Shown: positions 26,556-35,572 of the stretch, piece after piece
Position numbering within the stretch: position 1 is the first letter of the stretch
How the letters are laid out: each line of letters begins with the position of its first letter
Origin: Paeniroseomonas aquatica
Lineage (GTDB): Bacteria; Pseudomonadota; Alphaproteobacteria; Acetobacterales; Acetobacteraceae
Assembly (NCBI RefSeq): GCF_030409335.1
Contig: NZ_JAUFPN010000195.1
Span: 61,030-125,029, forward strand
DNA: 64,000 nt
Direction of reading: 5' to 3'
Program-made: the position numbers and the translations under genes
The notes under the pieces: model-generated
What the model saw: only the letters and a program-made list of their open reading frames with translations
Databases searched by the model: none
What the model was told of the DNA's origin: nothing

Positions 26556-28143
26556 GCGCCAGGCTGAACTCCATGGCGCGGGTCTGCTCGGAGAGCTGCG
26601 GCGTATAGGCGATCCCCTTGCGCATCGCCCAGACATTGACCTGGTGATGGATCGGGATCACTGCCGCGTCGCGCTGGAAGCCGATGCGGATGGCCTCGAA
26701 ATACAGCTTCTCCCGCGCCTCGTTGTCGATGGTGGTCAGCGCCCGGTCGACCAGCCGGTCGAGGTCGGGGTTGCTGTAGTGCGAGGGGCGGAGGCGGGTG
26801 CTGCGGCCGCGCGGCGGGTCCGGCGTCGCCAGCATGAATGAGAGATGGGTATCGGGCTCGCCGGTCGAGGTGGACCAGCCGGTGAGCGAGATGGAATGTT
26901 CGTCCCGCACCCCGCCGGCGGTGAAGAAGACGCTGGCCGGGCTGGTCGAGACCGCGGTGCGGACGCCGATGCGCGACCACATCTGGGCGATGGCCTGGAC
27001 GATCCCGTCGTCGTTCACGTAGCGGTCGTTCGGCCCGTGCAGGGTGAGGTTGAAGCCGTCCGGCAAGCCGGCCTCGGCCAGCAGCTTCTTCGCGGCATCG
27101 ATGTCGTAGGGCGGCACCCGGATGGAGGGGTCGTAGCCCATGCTGCCCTCCGGCATGGCCTGGCCGGTGGGCAGCGAATTGCCCTCCATGATCTGCCGGC
27201 GGATGCCCTCGCGGTTGATGGCGAGGCTGAGCGCCTGGCGCACCCGCACGTCGCGCAGCGGGTTCTGCGGCAGCACCTTGCCGTCGCGGTCGGTGACGTA
27301 GGGCGACTGCGGCCGGTTGGCATCGACGTAGAGGTAGATGAGGCGGAGGCCGGGGCGGGACTGCACCGTCAGCCGGGTGTCGCGGCGGATGCGCTCGACG
27401 TCGCGGGTCGGCACCGTGTCGATCGCATCGACGTCGCCCGATTGCAGTGCCGCGACCCGGGCGCTGTCGTTGCTGATGAGCCGGTAGGTCACGCGGTCCC
27501 AGGGCTGCTTCGGCCCCCACCAGTCCGGGTTGCGGGTGAAGACCGCGCGGTCGCCGATGGCGAAGGAGGCCAGCTTGTAGGGCCCGGTGCCGATGGCGGC
27601 GCGGCCGCTGTTGTACTCGGCGGTGCCGAGCGCCTGGCCGTTCACCTCGCCCTGGCGGCGGCCGACGATCGAGAAGCTGCCCATCATCTGCGGGATCAAG
27701 GGCACCGGCTCGGCGGTATGCAGCCGGATGGTATGCGGGTCGACCACCTCCAGCCGGGTCACCGGGCGGATGTACTGGCCCATCGAGGTCGGGCTGTTCG
27801 GCACGTTGGGCGCGCGGGCGAAGGTGAAGACCACGTCGTCCGCGGTGAAGGGCGTGCCGTCCTGGAAGCGGACGCCCTCGCGCAGCTTGAACTCCCAGGT
27901 CAGCTCGTCGACGGCGCGCCAGGAGGTGGCAAGGCCGGGCGCCGGGCGCTGGTCGAGGTCGGGGTGCACCAGCCGGTCGAAGACATGCCAGGCCAGGGCG
28001 TGGTTGGGCGAGAGGTCGAAGAAATGCGGGTCCATGGAGGTGAAGGCGCCGCCCACCGCGATGGTGAGGTCGGCGGCCTTGGCCGGCATCGCTAGGCCCG
28101 CGGCCAGCGCCGCGCAGAAGGACAGTCCTCGCAGATGTCGCAT
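26551..28143 (-). CDS. ABC transporter substrate-binding protein, family 5 (peptide-type)
   Basis: A 530-residue periplasmic binding protein of the oligopeptide/dipeptide (SBP_bac_5) family. After a leader (about residues 1-23, ending AKA|A) come typical runs: VGGAFTSMDPHFFDLSPNHAL, TWEFKLREGVRFQDGTPFTADDVVFTF near residues 82-108, GTGPYKLASF near 197 and RQALSLAINREGI near 305. It binds peptides, opines or similar compounds for an ABC importer. No permease or ATPase genes adjoin it, so its transporter is encoded elsewhere. It diverges from the P-type ATPase gene. Confidence 0.9.
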   Translation of the reverse strand: MRHLRGLSFCAALAAGLAMPAKAADLTIAVGGAFTSMDPHFFDLSPNHALAWHVFDRLVHPDLDQRPAPGLATSWRAVDELTWEFKLREGVRFQDGTPFTADDVVFTFARAPNVPNSPTSMGQYIRPVTRLEVVDPHTIRLHTAEPVPLIPQMMGSFSIVGRRQGEVNGQALGTAEYNSGRAAIGTGPYKLASFAIGDRAVFTRNPDWWGPKQPWDRVTYRLISNDSARVAALQSGDVDAIDTVPTRDVERIRRDTRLTVQSRPGLRLIYLYVDANRPQSPYVTDRDGKVLPQNPLRDVRVRQALSLAINREGIRRQIMEGNSLPTGQAMPEGSMGYDPSIRVPPYDIDAAKKLLAEAGLPDGFNLTLHGPNDRYVNDDGIVQAIAQMWSRIGVRTAVSTSPASVFFTAGGVRDEHSISLTGWSTSTGEPDTHLSFMLATPDPPRGRSTRLRPSHYSNPDLDRLVDRALTTIDNEAREKLYFEAIRIGFQRDAAVIPIHHQVNVWAMRKGIAYTPQLSEQTRAMEFSLAR

Positions 28144-28248
28144 TGCCCCGTCTCCCAGTGTTGCCGCCGCGCGGCGGATGCTTGCAGCCAAGCAAATCAT
28201 GGACCGCCGCTGTTCCGGCCGCGGCTTGCAAAACCGTAACATCGGGTG

Positions 28249-30948
28249 ATGGATGGCGTCATGCCCGATCCAGCCGCCTTGCCGCCGCATGCTTCCGCCC
28301 CGGCCGAGGCGCTCGCCGCCCTGGAGGCCGGGCCGGAGGGGCTGACGTCGGCGGCGGCGGCGGCACGGCTCGCCCGGCACGGCCCTAACCGCCTGCCGGG
28401 GCGGCAGCGGCCGGGCCTCGCCCGGCGCTTCGCCGCGCAATTCCGCAGCCTGCTGGTCCAGTTGCTGGCGGTGGCGGCGCTGGCGCTCGGCGTCCTCGGC
28501 CATGCCGTGGATGCCGGGGTCATCGCCGCGGTCATCCTGCTGAATGCCGGGATCGGGCTCTACCTCGAGCAGAAGGCGGAAGGCGCGCTGGCGGCGGTGG
28601 TGGCGCTGCTGGCGCCGCGGGCGCGGGTGCTGCGCGACGGCCGGCGGCAGGAGGTGGCGGCCGAGAGCCTGGTGCCGGGCGACGTGGTCGCGGTGGAGGC
28701 CGGGGACCGGGTGCCGGCGGATCTGCGGCTGCTCGAAGCGCAGGCACTCCGGGCGCAGGAAGCGGCGCTGACGGGCGAGTCCCTGCCCGCCGACAAGGCG
28801 GTGCCGGCGGTGGCCGCCGCCGCGCCGCCCGGCGACCGCCACTGCATGCTCCATGCCGGGACGGTGGTGGTGGCCGGGACCGGGCTGGGGCTGGTGGTGG
28901 CCACCGGGGCGGCGACCGAGGTCGGCCGGATCGGCGTGCTGCTCGGCGCGGTGACGCGGTCGGAGACGCCGCTGCTGCGCCAGATCGCCCGGCTCGGCGG
29001 CTGGATCGCCGTCGCGGTGCTGGGCTTCGCGGTCCTCGCCTTCCTCGCCGGCACGCTGCTGCATGGCCAGCCGGCCGGGGCGATGCTGCTGGCCGCCGTG
29101 GCCCTGGCCGTCGCCGCCATCCCCGAGGAGCTGCCGGCGCTGGTCACCGTGACCCTGGCGGTCGGGGTGGGTCGCATGGCCCGGCAGCAGGCGCTGATCC
29201 GCAATCTGGCGGCGGTGGAGACCCTGGGCTCGGTCGGCGTGATCTGCTCCGACAAGACCGGCACCTTCACCCGCAACGAGCTGGTGGCGGACCGGGTCAG
29301 CATCGGCCGCCACCGGCTGGTGGCGAGCGGGACCGGCTATGGGCCCGAGGGCAGCCTGACCCTTGAGGATGGTGCGGTGCCGCCGGCGGAGCTGCTGGGC
29401 ACGCTGCTGCCGGCGCTGGTGCTCTGCAACGATGCCGAGCTGGCGAGGGGTGCGGCGGGCTGGACCGCGGTCGGCGACCCGCTCGAGGCGGCGCTGCTGG
29501 CGCTGGCGCGGCGGGCGGGCGGCGACCATGCGGCCATCCGGGCGGCGCAGCCGCGGCGGGGCGCCATCCCCTTCGATGCGGTGCGGCGCTGGATGGCGGT
29601 GCGGCAGGCCGACGCGCTGCTGCTGAAGGGCGGCCCGGAGGCGGTGCTGCCGCTGTGTACCCGGCAATGGGATGTGGCGGGGGACCAGCCGCTGGAGGCC
29701 GCGTCCTGGCTGGCGGAGGCCGAGGCCATGGCGCGCTCCGGACGCCGGGTCCTCGCCCTGGCCCGGCGGTCCGAGCCGGCGCCGGAGGCGCCGCTGGAGC
29801 CGGCGGCGGTGGCAGCCGGTGGCTTCACCCTGGTCGGGCTGGTCGGGCTGCTGGACCCGCCGCGGCCGGAGGCACGGCAGGCGGTGGCGGAATGCCGTGC
29901 GGCCGGGATCCGCGTGGTGATGATCACCGGCGACCATCCGGCGACCGCCGGCGCCATCGCCGCCGCGGTCGGGCTGGCGCGGCCGGGGCGGGTGCTGACC
30001 GGCGCCGACCTGCCGGGCGAGGCGCTGCGGCAGGGCGCCGCCGGGGTGGATGTCTTCGCCCGGGTCGCGCCGGAGCAGAAGCTGGCGCTGGTCGAGGCCC
30101 TGCAGGCGGGTGGCCCAAGGGGCGACCAAGTGGTGGCGATGACCGGCGACGGGGTGAACGACGCCCCCGCCCTGGCCCGCGCCGACATCGGCATCGCCAT
30201 GGGAATCGCCGGGACCGACGCGGCCAAGGCGGCGGCGCAGATGGTGCTGGCCGACGATAATTTCGCCACCATCGCCGCCGCCGTGCGGGAGGGCCGGGTC
30301 GTCGCCGACAACCTGCGCAAGGCGCTGCTCTTCGCGCTGCCCGGCAACGGCGGCGAGGGGCTGGTGGTGCTGGTCGCGGCCGTCGCCGGCCTCACCATGC
30401 CGCTGGCGCCGCTGCACCTGCTGTGGGTGAACCTGGTGACCACGGTGGCGCTGAGCCTCGCCCTGGCCTTCGAGCCGGCGGAGGCGGCGGTGATGCGGCG
30501 GCCGCCCCGGGCCCCGGATGCGCCGCTGCTGGACGGCCTGCTGCTGCGGCGGATCCTGGTGGTCTCGGTGCTGGTGCTGGCCGGGGTCTTCGGCGTCTTC
30601 ACCTGGGCGCGGGCGGGCGGGTCGTCGCTGGCCGAGGCGCAGACCGCGGCGGTGAACGTGCTGGTGCTGTTCCAGGCGGCCTATCTGTTCAACGTCCGCC
30701 GCGCCGCCGGCTCGCCCTTCGCCGGCCTCGGCACCGCGGCGGCGAGGCCGGTCTGGCTGGCGGTGACGGGGACGCTGCTGCTGCAGCTCGCCTTCACCTA
30801 TGCGCCGCCCCTGCAGGCGCTGCTGGGCACGGCGGCGATCGGGGTCGGGCTCTGGGCCGCGGTGGCGGCGGTGACCCTGGTGCTGTTCCTGCTGGTGGAG
30901 GCAGAGAAGCGCTGGCTGGAAGTGCCGGGGCGTCAGCGGCCGGAGTAG
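28249..30948 (+). CDS. Cation-transporting P-type ATPase
   Basis: A P-type ATPase of 899 residues from the ATG at 28249; a GTG three bases upstream and an ATG at 28261 are alternatives. Domains in order: N-terminal cation ATPase segment, actuator domain with LTGESLPADK near residue 174, membrane motif IPEELPAL near 290, phosphorylation site DKTGTFT near 336-342, nucleotide domain with LLKGGPEAVL near 460, hinge TGDGVNDAPAL near 633, and a C-terminal four-helix region. Length and PEELP point to a P2-type pump, Ca2+-like, though specificity is unclear. The usual Leu of DKTGTLT is Phe. The 3' end overlaps the convergent anchor subunit by 16 bp. Confidence 0.9.
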   Translation: MDGVMPDPAALPPHASAPAEALAALEAGPEGLTSAAAAARLARHGPNRLPGRQRPGLARRFAAQFRSLLVQLLAVAALALGVLGHAVDAGVIAAVILLNAGIGLYLEQKAEGALAAVVALLAPRARVLRDGRRQEVAAESLVPGDVVAVEAGDRVPADLRLLEAQALRAQEAALTGESLPADKAVPAVAAAAPPGDRHCMLHAGTVVVAGTGLGLVVATGAATEVGRIGVLLGAVTRSETPLLRQIARLGGWIAVAVLGFAVLAFLAGTLLHGQPAGAMLLAAVALAVAAIPEELPALVTVTLAVGVGRMARQQALIRNLAAVETLGSVGVICSDKTGTFTRNELVADRVSIGRHRLVASGTGYGPEGSLTLEDGAVPPAELLGTLLPALVLCNDAELARGAAGWTAVGDPLEAALLALARRAGGDHAAIRAAQPRRGAIPFDAVRRWMAVRQADALLLKGGPEAVLPLCTRQWDVAGDQPLEAASWLAEAEAMARSGRRVLALARRSEPAPEAPLEPAAVAAGGFTLVGLVGLLDPPRPEARQAVAECRAAGIRVVMITGDHPATAGAIAAAVGLARPGRVLTGADLPGEALRQGAAGVDVFARVAPEQKLALVEALQAGGPRGDQVVAMTGDGVNDAPALARADIGIAMGIAGTDAAKAAAQMVLADDNFATIAAAVREGRVVADNLRKALLFALPGNGGEGLVVLVAAVAGLTMPLAPLHLLWVNLVTTVALSLALAFEPAEAAVMRRPPRAPDAPLLDGLLLRRILVVSVLVLAGVFGVFTWARAGGSSLAEAQTAAVNVLVLFQAAYLFNVRRAAGSPFAGLGTAAARPVWLAVTGTLLLQLAFTYAPPLQALLGTAAIGVGLWAAVAAVTLVLFLLVEAEKRWLEVPGRQRPE

Positions 30949-31865
30949 TAGAGCGTCACCGTATGGGTCGCCTCGGCGAACATCAGCCAGCGCTCGACCA
31001 GCAGGCCGGCCAGCGCCAGCAGGGCGCCGAGCGCGAGTGCCGGCAGCGCCACCCCGCCGCCGATCTGCGTCGCCAGCAGCGCGAGCAGGATGGGCGCCGC
31101 GAAGCCGCCGACCAGCACGATGGTCCGCAGCGAGGCGGCGTGCTTGCGGGCGATGCGGAAGCCCATCTCCCGCAGCAGGTAGTTGCTTTCGGTATGCGGC
31201 GGGTCGAGCGGGCGGACCTTGCCGATGAAGCCGAGGCTGGTGGCGCTCTCGGCGGTGGCGACCGGGTCGCCGCCATCGATCATCCGCCAATAGGCGAGCT
31301 TGAGGACCAGCGCGGCCAGGCCGAGGGTGATGATGAAGCTCGCCGGCCCGCCGACCACGCCGCCGAGCGCCGAGACGCCGGCCAGCAGCGCCATGCCGGA
31401 ATAGCCGGCCAGGAGCAGGTAGCCGGGCGCCACCAGCGGGTGGTGCCACTGCCGGATGGGCTTGAGCGAGGCATAGATCATGGCGGTGCACCAGACCGTC
31501 ACCGCCGCGCCCACCGCCGCCAGCAGCCCGGCCAGGGTGGCGAGGCCGGGCAGGTCGGCCAGCAGCGCGGCGCCGAAGCCGATCGCCGGGACATAGGTGA
31601 CGACCGCGGCGACACCCTCCCGCGACAGCCAGGAGGACCGCCACTGGCTGAAGGCCCGCCAGGCCCGGGTGGGATTGCCGAGATGCAGCATCGAGGAGAC
31701 GAGGCCGGCGGTGATCAGCAGCAGCGCCAGCACCAGGCAGACCAGGGCGAAGGCCGGGGTCGCCGGGACGATGCCGAGCGGCCGCAGCAGGCCGAGCCAG
31801 AAGAGCAACCCGTAGCCCGCACCGGAGGCGGTGGTGAAGAAGACGATGGACGGCGCCGGGTTCAT
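30933..31865 (-). CDS. Membrane anchor subunit of a molybdopterin oxidoreductase (DmsC/SoeC-like)
   Basis: A 310-residue protein with eight or so membrane helices, matching the DMSO-reductase anchor family (DmsC/SoeC): PSIVFFTTASGAGYGLLFWLG at the start, SSMLHLGNPTRAWRAFSQWRSSWLSREG near residues 58-83, and YASLKPIRQWHHP near 132-144. It would anchor the two preceding subunits and exchange electrons with the quinone pool. Length equals that of SoeC. It starts inside the iron-sulfur subunit's stop (ATGA). Its 3' end overlaps the P-type ATPase by 16 bp. Confidence 0.88.
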   Translation of the reverse strand: MNPAPSIVFFTTASGAGYGLLFWLGLLRPLGIVPATPAFALVCLVLALLLITAGLVSSMLHLGNPTRAWRAFSQWRSSWLSREGVAAVVTYVPAIGFGAALLADLPGLATLAGLLAAVGAAVTVWCTAMIYASLKPIRQWHHPLVAPGYLLLAGYSGMALLAGVSALGGVVGGPASFIITLGLAALVLKLAYWRMIDGGDPVATAESATSLGFIGKVRPLDPPHTESNYLLREMGFRIARKHAASLRTIVLVGGFAAPILLALLATQIGGGVALPALALGALLALAGLLVERWLMFAEATHTVTLYYSGR

Positions 31866-32602
31866 CGCGTCAGGACCTTGTCCATCCACCGCAGCAGCGG
31901 GTTCTTGATGTCCATCGCGGTCGGCACGGCTTCCTGCGGCGTGGCCGCGGCGCTGCTGCGCTTGCGCGGCGGCAGGTACTTGTTGACCGGCTTGTAGCCC
32001 AGCTCCGGCATCAGGTCCTGGCCGCCGCGGGCGGCGACCAGCTTGCTGACATCGCTCTCGGGGTCGCCGAGGTCGCCGAAGTGGCGGGCATTGGTCGGGC
32101 AGGTCAGCACGCAGGCGGGCTGGCGCTGCGCCTCGGGGATGGTCTCGTTGTAGATCCGGTCGATGCAGAGGGTGCATTTCTTCATCACCCCCTCGTCCTC
32201 GTCCATCTCGCGGGCGCCATAGGGGCAGGCCCAGGCGCACAAGCCGCAGCCGATGCAGATGTCGTGGTCGACCAGGACGATGCCGTCCTCGATCCGCTTG
32301 TAGGAGGCGCCGGTCGGGCAGACCGTCACGCAGTCCGGCGTCTCGCAATGGAGGCAGGAGCGGGGGAAGTGGACGGTGCGGCCGTCGGCGCCCTCGCCGG
32401 CCTCGTAGCTGTGGACGCGGTTGAACCAGACGCCCTCGGCCCCGGCGGAATAGGGCTTCAGGTCGGGCAGCGGGCCGCTGTGGCCCGAGGAATTCCATTC
32501 CTTGCAGTTGGTCGCGCAGGCCTGGCAGCCGACGCAGGTGTCGAGGTCGATGACGAGGCCAAGCTTCTTCTGGCCGGGGGTGATCTCGGGCAGGCAGGTC
32601 AC
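31862..32602 (-). CDS. Four-cluster iron-sulfur subunit (DmsB/SoeB-like)
   Basis: A 246-residue ferredoxin-type electron-transfer subunit with four Cys groups for [4Fe-4S] clusters: C23-x2-C26-x2-C29-x3-C33, then CLHCETPDCVTVCP, CIGCGLCAWACP and CTLC with the distant CVLTCP. It passes electrons between the catalytic and membrane subunits. The start is a GTG whose GTGA overlaps the catalytic-subunit stop; no in-frame ATG is suitable. No signal peptide, so the complex faces the cytoplasm. The C-terminal 50 residues are basic and less conserved. Confidence 0.9.
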   Translation of the reverse strand: MTCLPEITPGQKKLGLVIDLDTCVGCQACATNCKEWNSSGHSGPLPDLKPYSAGAEGVWFNRVHSYEAGEGADGRTVHFPRSCLHCETPDCVTVCPTGASYKRIEDGIVLVDHDICIGCGLCAWACPYGAREMDEDEGVMKKCTLCIDRIYNETIPEAQRQPACVLTCPTNARHFGDLGDPESDVSKLVAARGGQDLMPELGYKPVNKYLPPRKRSSAAATPQEAVPTAMDIKNPLLRWMDKVLTR

Positions 32603-35484
32603 GGCTTGGCCTTCGTTGAATAGCGGAGGATGTCGGGGCGGTCGGGCATGTGCGGCGGCAGGCCCAGCGTCTCCGGGTGGGGGCTGGTGATGCCCTCCTC
32701 CCCGGGGGCGCATTTGCTGACCTTCACCCGCAGGTCGTACCAGGCGGCCTGGCCGGTGACCGGGTCGGCGTTCGCCTGGCGGAAGCCTTCCTGGGCGGGC
32801 AGCCATTCCGAGATGACGTGGTTTAGCAGGAAGCCCTTGGTCGATTCCGTGCTGCCGGGGTCGAGGTTCCAGGCGCCCGAGCGCTTGCCGATGGCGTTCC
32901 AGGTCCAGACCGTGTCGGGGTTCACCCCCTCCATCAGCGCCACCTGGCACTTCAGGCGCCCGGCGCGGCTCTCGACCCAGACCCAGTCGTCCTGCTCGAT
33001 GCCGAGCGCGGCGCCGCGGGCGCGGGCCATGTAGAGCTTGTTGGAGCCCAGGATCTGCTTCAGCCAGGCATTCATCGAGCCCCAGGAATGATACATCGCC
33101 ATCGGCCGCTGGGTGATGGCCGAGAGGTCGAATTCCCCGAGGTCCTGGCCGGTGTGCTCCAGCGGCGCGTACCAGATGGGCAGCGGGTCGCAATAGGTCC
33201 GCACCCGCTCCCGCAGCCGGTCCGGCGGCTGCCTGGTGCCATGGCCTTCGGCGGCGAGGCGGAATTTCTGCAGGGGCTCCGACCAGATCTGCATGACGAT
33301 CTGGTCCGACTTGCCCATCAGCCCCATGGCCTTGGACTGCTCGAGGTAATCCTTGTTCGCGTGCTTGTAGTAGGACTGCTCCGGCGGCAGGTGGTCGCGC
33401 CAGAAGCAGCCGTTGTCGATGTAGCGCTGCAGCTGGTCCGGGTTCGGCTCGCCGACGCCCTTCTTCGTGCCGTCGGCGCCGCGGAAGCCGGCGAGCGGGC
33501 CGACGCCGGGCATGCGCTCATGGTTGACGATGTAGTCGGGGTAGTCCTTCCAGCGCGGACTGCCATCGGGCTTCGTGAAGGCCGGCAGGCCGAGGCGGGA
33601 GCCGAGCTCGATCAGCACGTCCTGGAAGGGGCGCACGTCGCGGTCCGGCTTGAGCACCGGCTGGCGGATGGCATCGCCGGCGCCATGGGCGCTGCCGATC
33701 GGCCGGTCGAGGATGCTGATGCAGTCCCAGCGCTCGAGATAGGTGGTGTCCGGCAGGATCAGGTCGGCATAGGGCACCGTCTCCGAGTAGTAGGCGTCGG
33801 AGTAGATGACGTGCGGGATGGTGTATTCGCCATCCGGCTGCTGCTCGGTCAGGATGCGGATGACCTCGCCGGGGTTCATCGCGCTGTTCCAGGCCATGTT
33901 GGCCATGAACATGAAGAGCGTGTCGATCTTGTAGGGGTCGCCGATCCCGGCATTGCCGATGACCGTGTGCATCATCCCGTGCAGCGCCAGCGGCGCGTCC
34001 CAGGAGAAGGCCTTGTCGATCCGCAGCGGATTGCCGTCGTCGTCCACCAGCAGGTCGTCCGGCCCGTGCGGGAAGGACAGGATGTTGCCGGCGAGCGGGG
34101 TATTCGGCTTGGCGCCGCGGCCGGCCGGGCCGGGGCCGGGCGGGATCGGCCGCGGGAAGGGCGACTTGTAGCGCCAGGAGCCCGGGGTATCGACCGCGCC
34201 GAGCAGCATCTGCAGCACATGCAGCGCGCGGCAGGAATGGAAGCCGTTGGAATGCGCGGAGATGCCGCGCATGGCGTGGAAGGCGACGGGGCGGCCGACC
34301 ATCGTCTCGTGCCGGCGGCCCCAGACATCGGTCCAGGGCTGCTCCAGGGTGATCGCCTGGTTGAAGGCGACGTCGGCGATCTCGGCGGCGATGGTGCGGA
34401 TGCGGGCGGCCTCGATGCCGCAGCGCTCGGCGACCGCCTCGGGGGCGTATTCCGGCGCCAGGTAGCGTTCCGCCATCAGCTGGAAGACCGGCTGGGCCTT
34501 CCGGCCATCGGCCAGGGTGAAGTCGCCGACCATGACGGCGGAGAGATCGACCAGGGAGGCATCGACCGCGCCGCGGGCGCGGTCCCAGGCCAGCGGCTTG
34601 CCGGCCTCGTCGCGGGCGAACAGCCCGTCGTCGGCGCCGCCGGGGTTGCGGACCACCAGCCAGGAGGCGTTGGTGTAGCGGGCGAGGAATTCGAGGTCGA
34701 TCTGGTCGGTGCGCAGCAGCTCATGCGCCAGCGCCAGGGCGAACAGCCCATCGGTGCCGGGGCGGATGCCGACCCATTCGTCGGCGATGGCGGAATAGCC
34801 GGTGCGGACCGGGTTGACCGAGATGAATTTGGCGCCGCGCGCCTTCATCTTGGCCAGGCCCATCTTGATCGGGTTGCTGTCGTGGTCCTCGGCGACGCCG
34901 AACATCAGGAAGTACTTGGCGCGGTCCCAGTCGGGCTCGCCGAACTCCCAGAACGATCCGCCGATGGTGTAGAGCCCGCCGGCCGCCATGTTGACCGAGC
35001 AGAAGCCGCCATGCGCGGCGAAATTCGGGGTGCCGAATTGCGCCGCCCAGAAGCCGGTGAGGCTCTGCGACTGGTCGCGGCCGGTGAAGAAGGCGAGCTG
35101 GCGCGGGTCGGTCTCCCGCACGTGCTTCAGCCAGCCGGTGGCGGTCTCGAGCGCCTCGTCCCAGCTGATCTCGGCATACTCGCCCGAGCCGCGCGGGCCG
35201 ATGCGCTTCAAGGGCGCCCGCAGCTTGGCCGGGGAGTATTGCGTCATGATCCCGGCGCTGCCCTTGCCGCAGAGCACGCCCTTGTTCACCGGGTGGTCCG
35301 GATTGCCCTCGATGTAGCGGACCTGGCCATCCTTCAGATGCACCCGGATGCCGCAGCGGCAGGCGCACATGTAGCAGGTGGTGGTCTTGACCGTGTCGCC
35401 GATGGGGGTGGAGTATTCCACATGCTTATCGGGGCTGGGCGACGCCAGGGGCCGCAATTGCGAGGGCGTCGGCGCTTCCGGCAT
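32599..35484 (-). CDS. Molybdopterin oxidoreductase catalytic subunit (SoeA-like)
   Basis: A 961-residue molybdopterin enzyme of the DMSO-reductase superfamily. A [4Fe-4S] site is formed by C37, C40, C44 and C72 (CYMCACRCG..LCGKG). The cofactor-binding domains follow, with FAAHGGFCSVNMAAGG near 155 and a C-terminal molydopterin-binding domain (KLYMARARGAALGIEQDDWVWVES). Unlike DmsA it has no twin-arginine leader, so it is cytoplasmic. That, the sizes of all three subunits and the motif MCACRCGIRV resemble SoeABC, the cytoplasmic quinone-linked sulfite dehydrogenase. Another reaction (polysulfide, DMSO or tetrathionate) is not excluded. First gene of a three-gene operon. Confidence 0.88.
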   Translation of the reverse strand: MPEAPTPSQLRPLASPSPDKHVEYSTPIGDTVKTTTCYMCACRCGIRVHLKDGQVRYIEGNPDHPVNKGVLCGKGSAGIMTQYSPAKLRAPLKRIGPRGSGEYAEISWDEALETATGWLKHVRETDPRQLAFFTGRDQSQSLTGFWAAQFGTPNFAAHGGFCSVNMAAGGLYTIGGSFWEFGEPDWDRAKYFLMFGVAEDHDSNPIKMGLAKMKARGAKFISVNPVRTGYSAIADEWVGIRPGTDGLFALALAHELLRTDQIDLEFLARYTNASWLVVRNPGGADDGLFARDEAGKPLAWDRARGAVDASLVDLSAVMVGDFTLADGRKAQPVFQLMAERYLAPEYAPEAVAERCGIEAARIRTIAAEIADVAFNQAITLEQPWTDVWGRRHETMVGRPVAFHAMRGISAHSNGFHSCRALHVLQMLLGAVDTPGSWRYKSPFPRPIPPGPGPAGRGAKPNTPLAGNILSFPHGPDDLLVDDDGNPLRIDKAFSWDAPLALHGMMHTVIGNAGIGDPYKIDTLFMFMANMAWNSAMNPGEVIRILTEQQPDGEYTIPHVIYSDAYYSETVPYADLILPDTTYLERWDCISILDRPIGSAHGAGDAIRQPVLKPDRDVRPFQDVLIELGSRLGLPAFTKPDGSPRWKDYPDYIVNHERMPGVGPLAGFRGADGTKKGVGEPNPDQLQRYIDNGCFWRDHLPPEQSYYKHANKDYLEQSKAMGLMGKSDQIVMQIWSEPLQKFRLAAEGHGTRQPPDRLRERVRTYCDPLPIWYAPLEHTGQDLGEFDLSAITQRPMAMYHSWGSMNAWLKQILGSNKLYMARARGAALGIEQDDWVWVESRAGRLKCQVALMEGVNPDTVWTWNAIGKRSGAWNLDPGSTESTKGFLLNHVISEWLPAQEGFRQANADPVTGQAAWYDLRVKVSKCAPGEEGITSPHPETLGLPPHMPDRPDILRYSTKAKP

Positions 35485-35500
35485 TGATGATGGTCCCCCA

Positions 35501-35527
35501 GGCTAACGACTGAAATGTCAGTTAGCC
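35501..35527. promoter_or_regulatory. Inverted repeat upstream of the SoeA-like operon
   Basis: GGCTAAC-GA-CTGA and TCAG-TTAGCC face each other across AATG-type spacing, 17-43 bp upstream of the oxidoreductase start codon. The core ACTGA-AATG-TCAGT is a clean dyad typical of TetR- or MarR-type operators. It may also end transcription of the upstream SDR gene, which is on the same strand. No regulator gene adjoins it. Confidence 0.4.
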
Positions 35528-35572
35528 ATGGGTGCGGGGGAAGGGCAAATCACTCGCCCCTCCCCGGGGACG

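Noticed and set aside
30423..31997. A plus-strand open frame across the end of the P-type ATPase and opposite the DmsC-like gene
   Set aside because: Its translation shifts out of the ATPase frame and runs antisense to a membrane protein with clear family motifs.
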